Shown here piece by piece: positions 33,940 through 43,449 of a stretch of 64,000 bases of DNA. The DNA is from an uncultured Coriobacteriales bacterium (GTDB lineage Bacteria; Actinomycetota; Coriobacteriia; Coriobacteriales; UMGS124): the NCBI GenBank assembly GCA_934636245.1, contig CAKUAI010000013.1:1-64000 (forward strand), given 5' to 3'. Below the pieces are notes generated by a model. It worked only from the letters and a program-made list of their open reading frames with translations, made no database searches and had not been told where the DNA came from. Both the position numbers and the translations under genes were made by a program. How positions within the stretch are numbered: position 1 is the first letter of the stretch; every line of letters starts with the position of its first letter.

Positions 33940-36900
33940 CTAGTCCGTGCCGTCGAAATACTGATTGGCCGCCTGGTTATACACGTACAGCGCCTTGCAC
34001 AGCGTCACGAGCCCTTCGCTTGGCTTCTTGCTGAGCACGAGATAGGCATACGACATCGCGGAGTAATCCATACTCGCCGCATTTGACCCATCTACGCGCG
34101 AGACCGTAACCGTGTACGCCTCCTCAAGCCTCTGGGCAGGAATGTTCGCGACCTGGATGCGCCAATACGAGCCTTTCCTTACCGGGGTCACCGCGACGCC
34201 GTTCACCTCGAACACGTAGTCTCCGATGGAATGCCTAGCGTCGACTGAGAAGTAGTGGGAGACAGTCGTGGCGGACTCGAGCGTCAGGGTGGAGCCGACG
34301 TATGTCAGCCCGCTGACACTGCCGTCGAACCCGCCGCTCTCATATACGGCCAGGTCATCGGCGGAGACCGCAGAGATCGCGCCGGACCCGGCATCGCCCG
34401 CGAGGCTGCCTGTCCCGTACCCAAAGTACAGCTGAGCCGCCGCGCCGAAATTCGCCGTCGCCTCCGCGAGCCTCCCCAACGCCTCGCTGCCGCCGCCCCG
34501 GGCGGCGTCGCAGTACGCCTTCACCGAATAAGTGAAGACGTCAATCTCGGACGATTCGTCCTTTCTCGTCACCAGCGACAGTGCGGCGCCGTCGCCGCCG
34601 ATGATGCGGAACGCCAGGACATCCGCCATGTTCTTCGCATAGAGCTCCGTCGTGAACGCGTACACGGGGACGCCGTTGAAGCTCCCCTTCCGCACCGCCC
34701 CCGAGAGCGGGGTCGTCTGTCTGCCGTTCGGCCCCACAATCTCGGCGCACGCGCCCTCCAGGTTGGCGACATCGTCCGGGATGGCCACATACAGGTTGAG
34801 GCCGATGCTGCCCTCAAGGGTGAGGGAGGTCCCGTAAATGGTCGCAGGACCGCTGTACACCACCGTGGTCCTGTCAGGGCTTATATAGCCTGCGTTCCCA
34901 GCGAACCTGTAGTACAGCCCCCAAGTGGGAGCGCAGACCGTGCCGCTCTCGGCCAGACCGGAGAAAGCATTCTCGCCAACGACAGACAGAGACTCGGGCA
35001 ACACCACGGACTTGAGGGAGGAACAACCCCAAAAACAATAGTCTCCTATTTGTTGCAACGACGCCGGAAGGGACACTTCCCTGAGGGAGATGCACTGACT
35101 GAACGCCTGGCTCCCAAGCAAGGTGACCCCCTCCTCTACTGTCAGGGATTCCAACGACGTGCAGTTATTGAACACACTCGATTCCATAGAACGCAGGGAC
35201 CCCGGCAGACTCACGGACACGAGAGAAGAACAGCCGCAAAACGCCAACGTCTCCATCGTCTCGAGCGTCGAAGGCAGCAACACCGACTGAATCGATGAAC
35301 AAGAACGGAACGCCTGCCCCTCAATTGTGGTCAAGCCCTCGGGGAGCACCAACGTCTCGATCCATGACGCGTCCTTGAAGGCCCCATTACCAATTGCCGT
35401 CACCCTGTAGCCGTCGATTTCGGCGGGAATCACGAGGTCGGCCGCAGTGCCGTCCGCTCCCGTCACGATACAGGTACCGTCAGGATAGGTCGAGGTTCTG
35501 AAGCATATCGTCGCCGGTGCCGGCTCCGGGTCGGTGCCCGTGTACACCACACTCGTTCTATCCGAATCAATTCCATAATTATCAAGCTGGTAAAAGATAT
35601 CCCAAGTTGAAACGAAAACCGTGCTGCCCTCGGCGAGGCCGCCCAGCGCGGAGCTGCCCACAGAAACGAGAGACGCAGGCAGTGTCACGGACTTGAGAGA
35701 GGAGCAGTTGTAAAAAGAATGCGCACCAAGGGAACAAATTCCCTCACGCATAATCAAGGACACTAGAGACAGGCAACCCTCGAACGCCCCGTCTTCGATT
35801 GACTCCAAGGTCTCGGGTAGCTCCAGCGTCTCAATCCAAGATGCATTCTTAAACGCATAACTACCGATGGCTATGACTTTTACGCCGTCAATCTCAGAGG
35901 GAATGGCTAAATCGGCCGCACGGCCGCGGACACCAATAACGGTGCAGGTGCCGTCGTTGTTGTCGGAAGTCAAGAAGCTCATCTCCGGTTCCGAATCGGA
36001 GCCGGTATACACCACGCTCGTGTGATCGGAGCTTATGTAGTGCCCGTTGCCGTCGAGCAAGTAAAAGAGGTCCCAAGTGGGCACGCGAACCACGCCACCC
36101 GGTGCCAACTCGGCCAGCGCCCGGTCGCCCACCGACGAGAGGGACGCGGGTAATGTCACCGACTTGAGGGAAGAGCATCCCAAGAACGCACCGCTATGCA
36201 ACGTCTGAAGGCCCTCGGGCAGGACGACTGACTCAAGAGCGGAACAACCCCAAAAACATCCATCCCAAATCCAAAGCAAAGTCGTTGGAAGGGACACCTC
36301 CTTGAGGGCAGTGCACCCACGAAATGCGTCTGTGCCGAGCGAGGTAATGCCTTCGTTTATGGTCAGGGATTTCAACGATGTACAGGATTCGAAGGCGTAT
36401 TGTCCCACATAATCGAGGGACCCCGGCAGACTCACGGATTCGAGGGTCCCGCACTCACTGAATGCATAGTCGTCAAGTGAGCGAACGCCCTCGCACATGT
36501 TCAAGGACGCCAGCGAAGAGCAGCGCCAAAACGCATACTCCCCGATTGACGCCAGGCCCTCGGGCAGCGAAAGCGAGCGGAGCGACGTGCATCCGCTGAA
36601 CGCCGACTCCCCGATTGACGCCAGGCTCGCGGGCAGCTCCAATGTCTCGATCCAGGACGCCCCCTTAAAAGCCCTGTCGGAAATCTCAGTCACCGTTCGG
36701 CCGTCGATCTCGGCGGGAATCACGAGGTCGGCCGCGCGGCCGCGGACGCCGGTCACAGCACAGGTGCCTTCGCCGTTAGCCGAAGTCTGGAAGCTAATCG
36801 CCGGCTCCGGGTCGGTACCCGTGTACACCACGCTCGTGCTGCCGAGGTTCATACAGATTCCGTTGCCATCGAGCATGTAAAAGAGATTCCAGGTAGGCAC

Positions 36901-37551
36901 ATAGACAATGCTTCCTTGCGCCAACCCGGACAGCGCCTGGGTACCCACCGAAGAGAGGGACGCGGGCAAAGCTACGGACTTGAGGGAGGAGCACCCTTCG
37001 AATGCACGATGGTTCAATGTCTGGAGCCCCTCGGGCAGGACTACCGACTCCAAGGCAGAACAGCCCAAAAAGCACGCAAACCCAGTTTCTTTCAAAGATG
37101 CTGGGAGTGACACCTCGCGAAGGGAGGTGCATTGGCTAAATGTCTGTAAACCGAGGGAGGTGACCCCCTCACATACAGTCAGGAACTCCAGCGACGTGCA
37201 GCCGTCAAAAGCAAAGTCACCCATAGAGTGCAGGGATCCCGGCAGGCTCAAAGACACGAGGGAAGAACACCCAGAAAAAGCACGCATCCCCATCGAGCCG
37301 AGTGTCGAAGGCAGTGACAGCGAGCGGAGCGATATGCATCCCTGAAACGCCGACTCACCGATTGACGCCAGACCCTCGGGCAGCGTCAGCGTCTCGACCC
37401 AGGACGCGCCGTAAAACGCCGCGTCACTGATAGCTGCGACCTTGAGGCTGCCGATCTCGGCCGGAATGATGAGGTCGGCCTGGCGGCCCAGCGCACCAGT
37501 AACCGTGCAGGTGCCGTCGCCGTTGTCGACATACTGAAATCCGAACGCGCT
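33940..37551 (-). CDS. Leucine-rich-repeat (BspA-like) secreted protein, C-terminal part in a shifted frame
   Basis: This frame holds most of a large secreted protein. An internal ATG at 37293 would start an open frame, but homology of the repeats continues upstream to the T6 tract at 37552-37557, where the frame changes. Four modules follow one another, each beginning with a beta-rich DGTCTVTG-x-RGRAADLVIPAEIDG strand, then BspA-type leucine-rich repeats (LPEGLASIGESAFQGC), and ending with a GSTVFVSTWDIFYQLD / TSVVYTGTDPEP linker. After the last module come two beta-domains of about 150 residues each (SLTLEGSIGLNLYVAIPDD; STLTLESATTVSHYFSVD) and an end ANQYFDGTD. No LPxTG or membrane anchor is present. 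BspA-like proteins bind host proteins such as fibronectin; that role is inferred. Confidence 0.8.
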   Translation of the reverse strand, partial: SAFGFQYVDNGDGTCTVTGALGRQADLIIPAEIGSLKVAAISDAAFYGASWVETLTLPEGLASIGESAFQGCISLRSLSLPSTLGSMGMRAFSGCSSLVSLSLPGSLHSMGDFAFDGCTSLEFLTVCEGVTSLGLQTFSQCTSLREVSLPASLKETGFACFLGCSALESVVLPEGLQTLNHRAFEGCSSLKSVALPASLSSVGTQALSGLAQGSIVYVPTWNLFYMLDGNGICMNLGSTSVVYTGTDPEPAISFQTSANGEGTCAVTGVRGRAADLVIPAEIDGRTVTEISDRAFKGASWIETLELPASLASIGESAFSGCTSLRSLSLPEGLASIGEYAFWRCSSLASLNMCEGVRSLDDYAFSECGTLESVSLPGSLDYVGQYAFESCTSLKSLTINEGITSLGTDAFRGCTALKEVSLPTTLLWIWDGCFWGCSALESVVLPEGLQTLHSGAFLGCSSLKSVTLPASLSSVGDRALAELAPGGVVRVPTWDLFYLLDGNGHYISSDHTSVVYTGSDSEPEMSFLTSDNNDGTCTVIGVRGRAADLAIPSEIDGVKVIAIGSYAFKNASWIETLELPETLESIEDGAFEGCLSLVSLIMREGICSLGAHSFYNCSSLKSVTLPASLVSVGSSALGGLAEGSTVFVSTWDIFYQLDNYGIDSDRTSVVYTGTDPEPAPATICFRTSTYPDGTCIVTGADGTAADLVIPAEIDGYRVTAIGNGAFKDASWIETLVLPEGLTTIEGQAFRSCSSIQSVLLPSTLETMETLAFCGCSSLVSVSLPGSLRSMESSVFNNCTSLESLTVEEGVTLLGSQAFSQCISLREVSLPASLQQIGDYCFWGCSSLKSVVLPESLSVVGENAFSGLAESGTVCAPTWGLYYRFAGNAGYISPDRTTVVYSGPATIYGTSLTLEGSIGLNLYVAIPDDVANLEGACAEIVGPNGRQTTPLSGAVRKGSFNGVPVYAFTTELYAKNMADVLAFRIIGGDGAALSLVTRKDESSEIDVFTYSVKAYCDAARGGGSEALGRLAEATANFGAAAQLYFGYGTGSLAGDAGSGAISAVSADDLAVYESGGFDGSVSGLTYVGSTLTLESATTVSHYFSVDARHSIGDYVFEVNGVAVTPVRKGSYWRIQVANIPAQRLEEAYTVTVSRVDGSNAASMDYSAMSYAYLVLSKKPSEGLVTLCKALYVYNQAANQYFDGTD

Positions 37552-38668
37552 AAAAAACCCGTAATGTCTATCTCGGTCTCATTGCCAGAAGCATCCTGGT
37601 ACACAAACGCGCCGACATTGCAGTCGCCACCTTCGCTCCAGCTCACATCCACATAGAGGTGCCAGCATCCGTCGTCGCCATACACAAGGTCCGCTTTGAT
37701 GGTCGCGCTGCCGACCGTGACGGTGCACCAAGCCCGGCGCACGTCATCGGGGTTTTTAGCGGCAATGCCGAAACCCGTGTCCTCGCCCGGGCCAAAAACA
37801 ATGCCGTCCAGGTTACGCGGGCTCACATAGTAGACGAGGTGGTCGCCATAGTTGAAGCCCGCTTCGCTGCTAACAACACTATTGTAGATGTCCCACGATG
37901 TAAGGCCCATCCGAGTAAGATTGCAACCGTCAAAAGCGCCCTCGCCGATTGATGACACGCTGCTAGGAATAGAAACCGAGCTAAGCTGGCCACCCTTAAA
38001 AGCATGTTCGCCAATTCCGGTGACTGCGTAACCTGATATTGTCTCGGGAATATCGAGTTCACCCGCAGCGCCCGTATATCCCGTAATCGTACAGGTAGAT
38101 TCATCACTATTTACCTGGTAAATGAATGAGTCAACACCGGTGACGCCACTGTCAACGTCATCTTCTGCACCGTCCTGAACCGCATCGGAGGCGTTGACCG
38201 TGTCGAGATCCTCGAAACCAGGGTTTTGTTCATGCGTATCGTTTGTTGCTCCGGAGTCCTCTATCGGACTCGCGTCGTTAGCCTCGTTGCCGGGACCAGG
38301 ATCCTCGCCTGCGCCGCCCGAGTCGATCGCATCGGCAGGGGCATCCTTGCCATCCCCAAGCTCATCCGCGCTGCTCGCATCGGAACCCGAGGCCCCGCTT
38401 CCTCCCCCAGGCGAAGCATCCCCTTCGGCTGCGGGGCCATCGGCGGACGCTCCCCCTTCCGCACCATTCCCAACCGCATCGGCAGCGTCATCGCCCCCAA
38501 CCGCCTCCGCTTCAACAGCAGAAACGGCCGACTCTATTACCTTAGAATCCCCCCCCCCATGGTTTCGGCCACCTCGGCAAGGGCCTGTACGGGTATGGTG
38601 CTCGTGACCATGCAGGCGGAAAACGCGACGCTCAACACGCGGCGCGGCATATTCCCACTCTTGCTCAT
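37386..38668 (-). CDS. Leucine-rich-repeat secreted protein, N-terminal part with two frame breaks
   Basis: The ATG at 38668 follows a strong GGGAGGG site and encodes a clear signal peptide (PRRVLSVAFSACMVTS..., cleavage after ALA). Thirty-seven codons in, a G10 tract (38549-38558) puts the next sequence one base out of frame; read straight, translation stops after 43 residues. In the other frame a low-complexity acidic stretch (Asp/Ala/Gly/Ser-rich, about 130 residues) leads to module 1 (FIYQVNSDESTCTITGYTG...AFKGG) and then the T6 tract, after which this frame ends in non-homologous residues at 37386. With one extra G and one extra T the parts join 33940-38668 into 1576 codons. A TTG at 38672 avoids the first break but has no signal peptide. 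Confidence 0.75.
37551..37557 (-). repeat. T6 tract forming T-TTT-TTA in the zero frame
   Basis: On the minus strand the bases read GG-T TTT TTA, with TTT and TTA in the frame of the upstream part. Slipping back one base gives TTT TTT AGC, which is the frame of the downstream part. The same result follows from one added T. I see no strong stem-loop in the following 30 bases. Confidence 0.85.
38549..38558 (-). repeat. Poly-G tract (G10) just after the signal peptide
   Basis: Ten G in a row on the coding strand, at codons 37-40 from the ATG at 38668. G10 reads into ATT CTA AGG TAA; G11 would read GAT TCT AAG and continue into the repeat protein. Tracts of 8-12 G in this position are the usual switch of phase-variable genes in other bacteria. 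Confidence 0.85.
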
Positions 38669-38842
38669 GCAACCCTCCCTTTCAAAATCGATAAAAACAA
38701 GCGTGTTTCAATCATACTCGCTCAACGCCCACTCGCCCCGCCGCTTTCCCTGAATGGTCGCTTAAATATCAAAGCCAACCCCCAACACTCCTCCTAAGGC
38801 GATTGACATACCCGCGGGTTAAAACAGACCGTCATTGGTCCA

Positions 38843-38879
38843 ATGCGCTCACGACCCATACACGTTTGACGTGCATTGC
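38843..38879 (+). repeat. 37-bp direct repeat, right copy
   Basis: Perfect copy of 33401-33437, 74 bases before the SNF2 helicase start. Between it and the LRR start (38669-38842) I see only a 10-bp palindrome ACCCGCGGGT near 38808-38818 and AT-rich stretches that could be the LRR promoter. Confidence 0.85.
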
Positions 38880-38952
38880 ATCCCCGAGTGCAAACGGCTG
38901 AAAAGAGCGCTAGAATTGACCGACTGGCACGAACGACCCCAAAGGAGGATCA

Positions 38953-41900
38953 TTGAGCTGGGATTCAATGGTTATGGATGCGTGCGGCCGTCAGACGTTC
39001 ACACGCGGAGAGAGGCTCGTCGCACGCGGCGGGGCAAGCAACGTCTCCCCGTCGAAGTCCGCTGACGCCAGCCGTCTCACAGTTGAAGGAGACGTCGCCG
39101 ACGGCGCACAGACGTATCATGCAAGCGCACAGATCGACCTGGCACGAAACGAGATAGTCTCCCACACCTGCACATGCGGCGGCGCAACCGACGAGCTGTG
39201 CAAGCACGGCGTGTGTCTCCTGCTGTGCTACCAAGACATGAAGCCTGCCACGCCGGCGACCCCTAAAGTGCAGGCAACCGCCCCTGCCGCGGCCCCCAAG
39301 CCCGCTGCGGCGAACGCTGCGGCCGGCAAAACGAGCTCGCTTGCAGCGCAGACCGACAAGGTCCTCGACCAGATGCGCTCCAACCAGCCCGGCAGGCTCG
39401 CCGCCCTGGGTGCAGGCACCCAAGTGCGCGAGAGCCAGACCTCCCCTCAGATCAGCAACATCATCTTCGCCTACTCCAACGTGGGCTCGACGCTGCCCGA
39501 CATGGCAGGCACGGCCCTGGCGCACCACGGGGCCTCGAAGGAGATCGCCGACGTCGAGGTCACCATCATCCCCAAGACCTGCCGCAGCGCCGCCAGCGAT
39601 GCCGCAAAGACGAGCGCTTGGGAGGCGACGCTCAAGGTTCGCGCGGGCAAGGTGTCCTATGCCGTGCGCAGGCTCGACGAGGCAGTGAGCGCCTGGGAGC
39701 GCGAGGCGCTCTATGCCTACGGCAAGGAGCTCGAGTTCGTACACAGCCACGACGCCTTCACGCGCCGCGCCAACGACGCCATGGCCGTGTTCGCCCGCGT
39801 ACTACACACCCAGCAGGCCTCTCGTATGCGTCAGGCGGGCTACTGGGCCAGCGGCTACGACGCCGTGTCGCGCACCGTGGGCCTGGCCGACGCCGACGTG
39901 GCCGACCTGCTCGACGCCTACATGGGCGCAAAGGTCTTCTACGAGCCCACCAACGGCGAGCCGAACAAGCCCGTCCAACTCGACGTGCTCGAAGGCGACC
40001 CCGAGCTGCCCGTGTCGCTTGAGAAGGGCGCACGCGGCGGCTTCGACCTCGTCATGCCCTCGGGCGCCAGCTGCGTCATGGACGACAAACGTATGTACCT
40101 GCTCATCGACGGCCGGGCCTGGAAGTGCAGCGACGACTTCCGCGCCCAGATGGGCGGCCTGTGCAAGTCACTGCTGCCCTGCGAGTCGCCCTACCACATC
40201 CGCGTGAAGGACATGCCAGGCTTCTGCGCCGCCGTGCTGCCCGCCATCCGCGCTTATGCAAGCTTCGAGACGGATGAAAGCGTCGACGACCTCACGCCGC
40301 CGCCTGCCGAGATCGGCTTCAAGATGTCGATCCGCTCAGGCCAGGTGTGCTGCGAGGCCACCGTGTCCTACGCGCACGACGAGCTCAACCTCTTCGCTGC
40401 CCCCGCACCCAAGCAGCCCCTGCGCGACATGGCGCGCGAGGGGGCGGCGCGTCAGGCCGTGCTCTCCTACTTCCCCATGGAAGAGGGTCAGCTGCGCTTC
40501 CCCGAGACGGACACCGAGGCCCTGCAGCGCCTGCTGAGCGAGGGCCTGCCGGAGCTCAACGAGCTGGGCAGCGTGCTTGTGAGCAGCGAGCTCAAATCGA
40601 TTCACGTGCGCCGCGTGCCCAACGTGCGCGTGAAGGCCTCCCTGCGCTCGGGCCTGCTCGACATCTCGGTCGACTCCACCGACCTCACCCCCCGCGAGCT
40701 GCAGGACTACCTCAACGCCTATCAGCGCCGCGAGCGCTACGTGCGCCTTGCCGACGGTGACATCGTGCAGCTCGGCGGCGGCCTTCAGGCCCTTGTCGAG
40801 CTGGCAGGCGGCCTGGGCATCGGCGCCGAGGAGCTCGCCCAGGGCACCACGGGCATTCCGCTCAACCGCGCACTGTTCGTCGATTCGATCCTCAAGCGCT
40901 CCGACGGCGTGCGCTTCGACCGCGACGAGGGTTTCCGCTCCATCATCCGTCAGTTCGACTCAATCGCCGACGCTGACTTCGTCGAGCCCGAGAGCCTGCG
41001 CGGGGTGCTGCGCCCCTATCAGCGCGAGGGCTTCAAGTGGCTCTCCACGCTGGCAAACCTTGGCTTCGGCGCAATCCTGGCCGACGACATGGGCTTGGGC
41101 AAGACGCTTCAGATGATCGCCTTTTTGCTCTCGCGCCATGAGGCCGGCTTCGAGCTTCCCAACCTCGTGGTGTGCCCGGCATCGCTTGTGTACAACTGGA
41201 TGAGCGAGCTTTCGCGCTTTGCGCCCAACCTGCGCTGCTGCGCCGTGGTGGGCCCGCAGAACCAGCGGCGCCAGATCATCGCGTGCTCGCGCGGCTACGA
41301 CGTGCTTGTGACGTCTTACGAGCTGCTCAAGCGCGACATCGACGCCTATGCGACCCAGAAGTTCTCCTGCCAGGTGCTCGACGAGGCGCAGTACATCAAG
41401 AACGCCTCCACGCAGGCGGCGCGCTGCACCAAGCTCGTCGACGCCCAGGTGCGCTTCGCCCTCACCGGCACCCCCATCGAGAACAGGCTCACCGAGCTGT
41501 GGAGCATCTTCGACTACCTGATGCCCGGCCTTCTGGGTTCGGTGGAGGACTTCCACGAGCGCTTCGAGGAGCCCATCAGCCTCGCTGACGAAGACGCAGC
41601 CCACCGCCTGCAGTGCATGGTCGGTCCCTTCATCCTGCGCCGCCTCAAGGGCGACGTGCTCAAGGACCTTCCCGAGAAGAACGAGTCGGTCGTGTACACG
41701 GGCATGGACGACGAGCAGCGCAAGCTCTACGACGCCGTGGCCTCCAACCTGGTGAAAACCCTGCGCCACCAGATGCCGCAGGAGTTCGCCACGCAGCGCT
41801 TCGCCATCCTGGCCGAGCTCACCAAGCTACGCCAGATCTGCTGCGACCCGGCCATCCTCTACGACAACTACGAGGGCGTCTCGGGCAAGCTCGAGGCCGC

Positions 41901-42390
41901 GCTCGACCTTATCCGCACGGCGGTCGAAGGCGGCCACAAGGTGCTGCTCTTCTCGCAGTTCACCAGCATGCTCTCCGTCATCGGCAAGCGCCTTGAGGAA
42001 GACGGCCTGGCCTACCACACGCTCGTGGGCTCGACGCCCAAGGAGCAGCGCGCGCGTCTGGTCAACTCGTTCCAGACCGACGACGTGCCGGTGTTCCTCA
42101 TCTCGCTCAAGGCCGGCGGCGTGGGCCTCAACCTCACGGCAGCCGACGTCGTCATCCACTACGACCCGTGGTGGAACCTGGCGGCGCAGAACCAGGCAAC
42201 CGACCGCGCGCACCGCATCGGTCAGAAGCGCAGCGTCTCGGTCATGCGCCTCATTGCACAGGGCACCATCGAGGAAAAGATCGTGGCCCTGCAGGAGTCC
42301 AAGCGAGAGCTGGCCGAGTCCATCCTGGGTGGACAGGCAACGGCATCGACGTCGCTGTCCAAGGAAGACATCCTGGCACTGCTCGACTAA
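38953..42390 (+). CDS. SWIM zinc-finger SNF2-family helicase
   Basis: A large Swi2/Snf2 ATPase that probably remodels protein-DNA complexes; no specific partner is known. The TTG at 38953 has a perfect AAAGGAGG site. The 1145-residue protein has a SWIM zinc finger (SHTCTCGGATDELCKHG, about residues 70-87), a long middle region of the type found with bacterial SNF2 proteins, and a C-terminal motor from about 690: DDMGLGKTLQM, DEAQ box in VLDEAQYIKN, LTGTPIENRLTELW, KAGGVGLNLTAADVVIHYDPWWNLAAQNQATDRAHRIGQ. An Ala/Pro-rich linker (about 95-125) follows the SWIM finger. It is the first gene right of the repeat-flanked cassette and diverges from pcrA across it. Confidence 0.9.
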   Translation: MSWDSMVMDACGRQTFTRGERLVARGGASNVSPSKSADASRLTVEGDVADGAQTYHASAQIDLARNEIVSHTCTCGGATDELCKHGVCLLLCYQDMKPATPATPKVQATAPAAAPKPAAANAAAGKTSSLAAQTDKVLDQMRSNQPGRLAALGAGTQVRESQTSPQISNIIFAYSNVGSTLPDMAGTALAHHGASKEIADVEVTIIPKTCRSAASDAAKTSAWEATLKVRAGKVSYAVRRLDEAVSAWEREALYAYGKELEFVHSHDAFTRRANDAMAVFARVLHTQQASRMRQAGYWASGYDAVSRTVGLADADVADLLDAYMGAKVFYEPTNGEPNKPVQLDVLEGDPELPVSLEKGARGGFDLVMPSGASCVMDDKRMYLLIDGRAWKCSDDFRAQMGGLCKSLLPCESPYHIRVKDMPGFCAAVLPAIRAYASFETDESVDDLTPPPAEIGFKMSIRSGQVCCEATVSYAHDELNLFAAPAPKQPLRDMAREGAARQAVLSYFPMEEGQLRFPETDTEALQRLLSEGLPELNELGSVLVSSELKSIHVRRVPNVRVKASLRSGLLDISVDSTDLTPRELQDYLNAYQRRERYVRLADGDIVQLGGGLQALVELAGGLGIGAEELAQGTTGIPLNRALFVDSILKRSDGVRFDRDEGFRSIIRQFDSIADADFVEPESLRGVLRPYQREGFKWLSTLANLGFGAILADDMGLGKTLQMIAFLLSRHEAGFELPNLVVCPASLVYNWMSELSRFAPNLRCCAVVGPQNQRRQIIACSRGYDVLVTSYELLKRDIDAYATQKFSCQVLDEAQYIKNASTQAARCTKLVDAQVRFALTGTPIENRLTELWSIFDYLMPGLLGSVEDFHERFEEPISLADEDAAHRLQCMVGPFILRRLKGDVLKDLPEKNESVVYTGMDDEQRKLYDAVASNLVKTLRHQMPQEFATQRFAILAELTKLRQICCDPAILYDNYEGVSGKLEAALDLIRTAVEGGHKVLLFSQFTSMLSVIGKRLEEDGLAYHTLVGSTPKEQRARLVNSFQTDDVPVFLISLKAGGVGLNLTAADVVIHYDPWWNLAAQNQATDRAHRIGQKRSVSVMRLIAQGTIEEKIVALQESKRELAESILGGQATASTSLSKEDILALLD

Positions 42391-42438
42391 ACGTGAGGCG
42401 CCGGCTCGGGCGCCTCACCCCCCATCTTTCCGCGCACC

Positions 42439-42476
42439 AAAAAAGCCTCTCGACGGACAACCGCCGAGAGGCTTTT
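42439..42476. terminator. Bidirectional terminator
   Basis: AAAAAA-GCCTCTCG and CGAGAGGC-TTTT form an 8-bp GC stem with A-run before and T-run after. It separates the convergent SNF2 helicase (stop 42390) and uppP (stop 42515) and can end both transcripts. Confidence 0.92.
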
Positions 42477-42514
42477 CGTATCAGTTGCTATGAAACCGTA
42501 GGACGACGAGCCGT

Positions 42515-43447
42515 TTAGAGCATGAAGGCCTTCACACCGAAGTACGCGAGGACCACAATGCCCAGGCAGATGCGGTACCAGCCGAAAGGCTTGAAGTCAT
42601 GCTTGCGCACGAAGCCCGTGAGCCAGTTGATGGCAGCCAGCGACACGACGAAGGCGACGACGAGGCCCACGCCCATGATGGCCCACTCTTCGGCGACCAT
42701 GGTGTTGCCAGCAAGCACGAACTTCACGATCTTGAGCAGGCTTGCCCCGAACATGACCGGGATTGCCAGGAAGAACGTGAAGCGCGTGGCTACCGAGCGC
42801 GACGTGCCGAGAAGCAGGCCGCCGATGATGGTGGAGCCGGAACGAGAGGTGCCGGGGACAAGCGAGAGCACCTGGAAGCAACCGATGCCCAGTGCCGTCT
42901 TCCATGACATGTCGTCGACGTCGGTGATGCGACCGAAGTCGGCGTCTGCCTGCGGGGCGGCGGGGGCGGCGAAGTGGGCGCCACCCGAAGTCGTCGCAAG
43001 GCCCGCAGCCTCGGAGCGCTTCTTGGCACGCCAGTTCTCAATGAGAATGAAGGCGACGCCGTACAGGATGAGCATTGCGGCAACCACGTACGAGTTGTAG
43101 AGGTGCTCTTCCATGAAGTCATTGAGCGGAAGACCGATGAGGGCAGCGGGAACGCATCCCAAAATGACCTTGCCCCACAGGCGCCACGTGGCGGCGCGCC
43201 CCTGCGCTCCCTTGCTCGGCGAGAACGGGTTGAGGTCGTGGAAGTACATCACGATGACGGCCAGAATGGCACCCAGCTGAATGACAACGAGGAACATGTT
43301 CCAGAACTGCTCGGTGACGTTGAGCTTGATGAACTCGTCGACGAGAATCATGTGGCCCGTCGAGGACACCGGCAGCCACTCGGTGATGCCCTCGACGAGG
43401 CCAAGGAACGCAGATTTTAAGAGTTCGACAACCAGATCCACGGACAC
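42515..43447 (-). CDS. uppP: Undecaprenyl-diphosphatase
   Basis: Membrane enzyme that dephosphorylates undecaprenyl pyrophosphate to recycle the lipid carrier of peptidoglycan synthesis; its activity also gives bacitracin tolerance. The 310-residue protein has eight or so membrane helices, the N-terminal active-site segment GLVEGITEWLPVSSTGHM (about 16-33) and the second one LVPGTSRSGSTIIGGLLLG. The loop between, about 135-175, is longer than usual and Ala-rich (GGAHFAAPAAPQADAD). The start is a GTG at 43447, just after the universal stress gene's stop. Confidence 0.93.
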   Translation of the reverse strand: MSVDLVVELLKSAFLGLVEGITEWLPVSSTGHMILVDEFIKLNVTEQFWNMFLVVIQLGAILAVIVMYFHDLNPFSPSKGAQGRAATWRLWGKVILGCVPAALIGLPLNDFMEEHLYNSYVVAAMLILYGVAFILIENWRAKKRSEAAGLATTSGGAHFAAPAAPQADADFGRITDVDDMSWKTALGIGCFQVLSLVPGTSRSGSTIIGGLLLGTSRSVATRFTFFLAIPVMFGASLLKIVKFVLAGNTMVAEEWAIMGVGLVVAFVVSLAAINWLTGFVRKHDFKPFGWYRICLGIVVLAYFGVKAFML

Positions 43448-43449
43448 CC

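Noticed and set aside
37293..37551. Independent LRR gene starting at the ATG at 37293
   Set aside because: The conserved module (DGTCTVTG...GASWVETL) continues in frame upstream to the T6 tract, and no ribosome binding site precedes that ATG, so it is an internal methionine of the split protein.
38672..38672. TTG at 38672 as the start of the LRR gene
   Set aside because: It avoids the G10 break but gives a non-hydrophobic N terminus, while the ATG four bases on gives a perfect signal peptide after a strong ribosome binding site.
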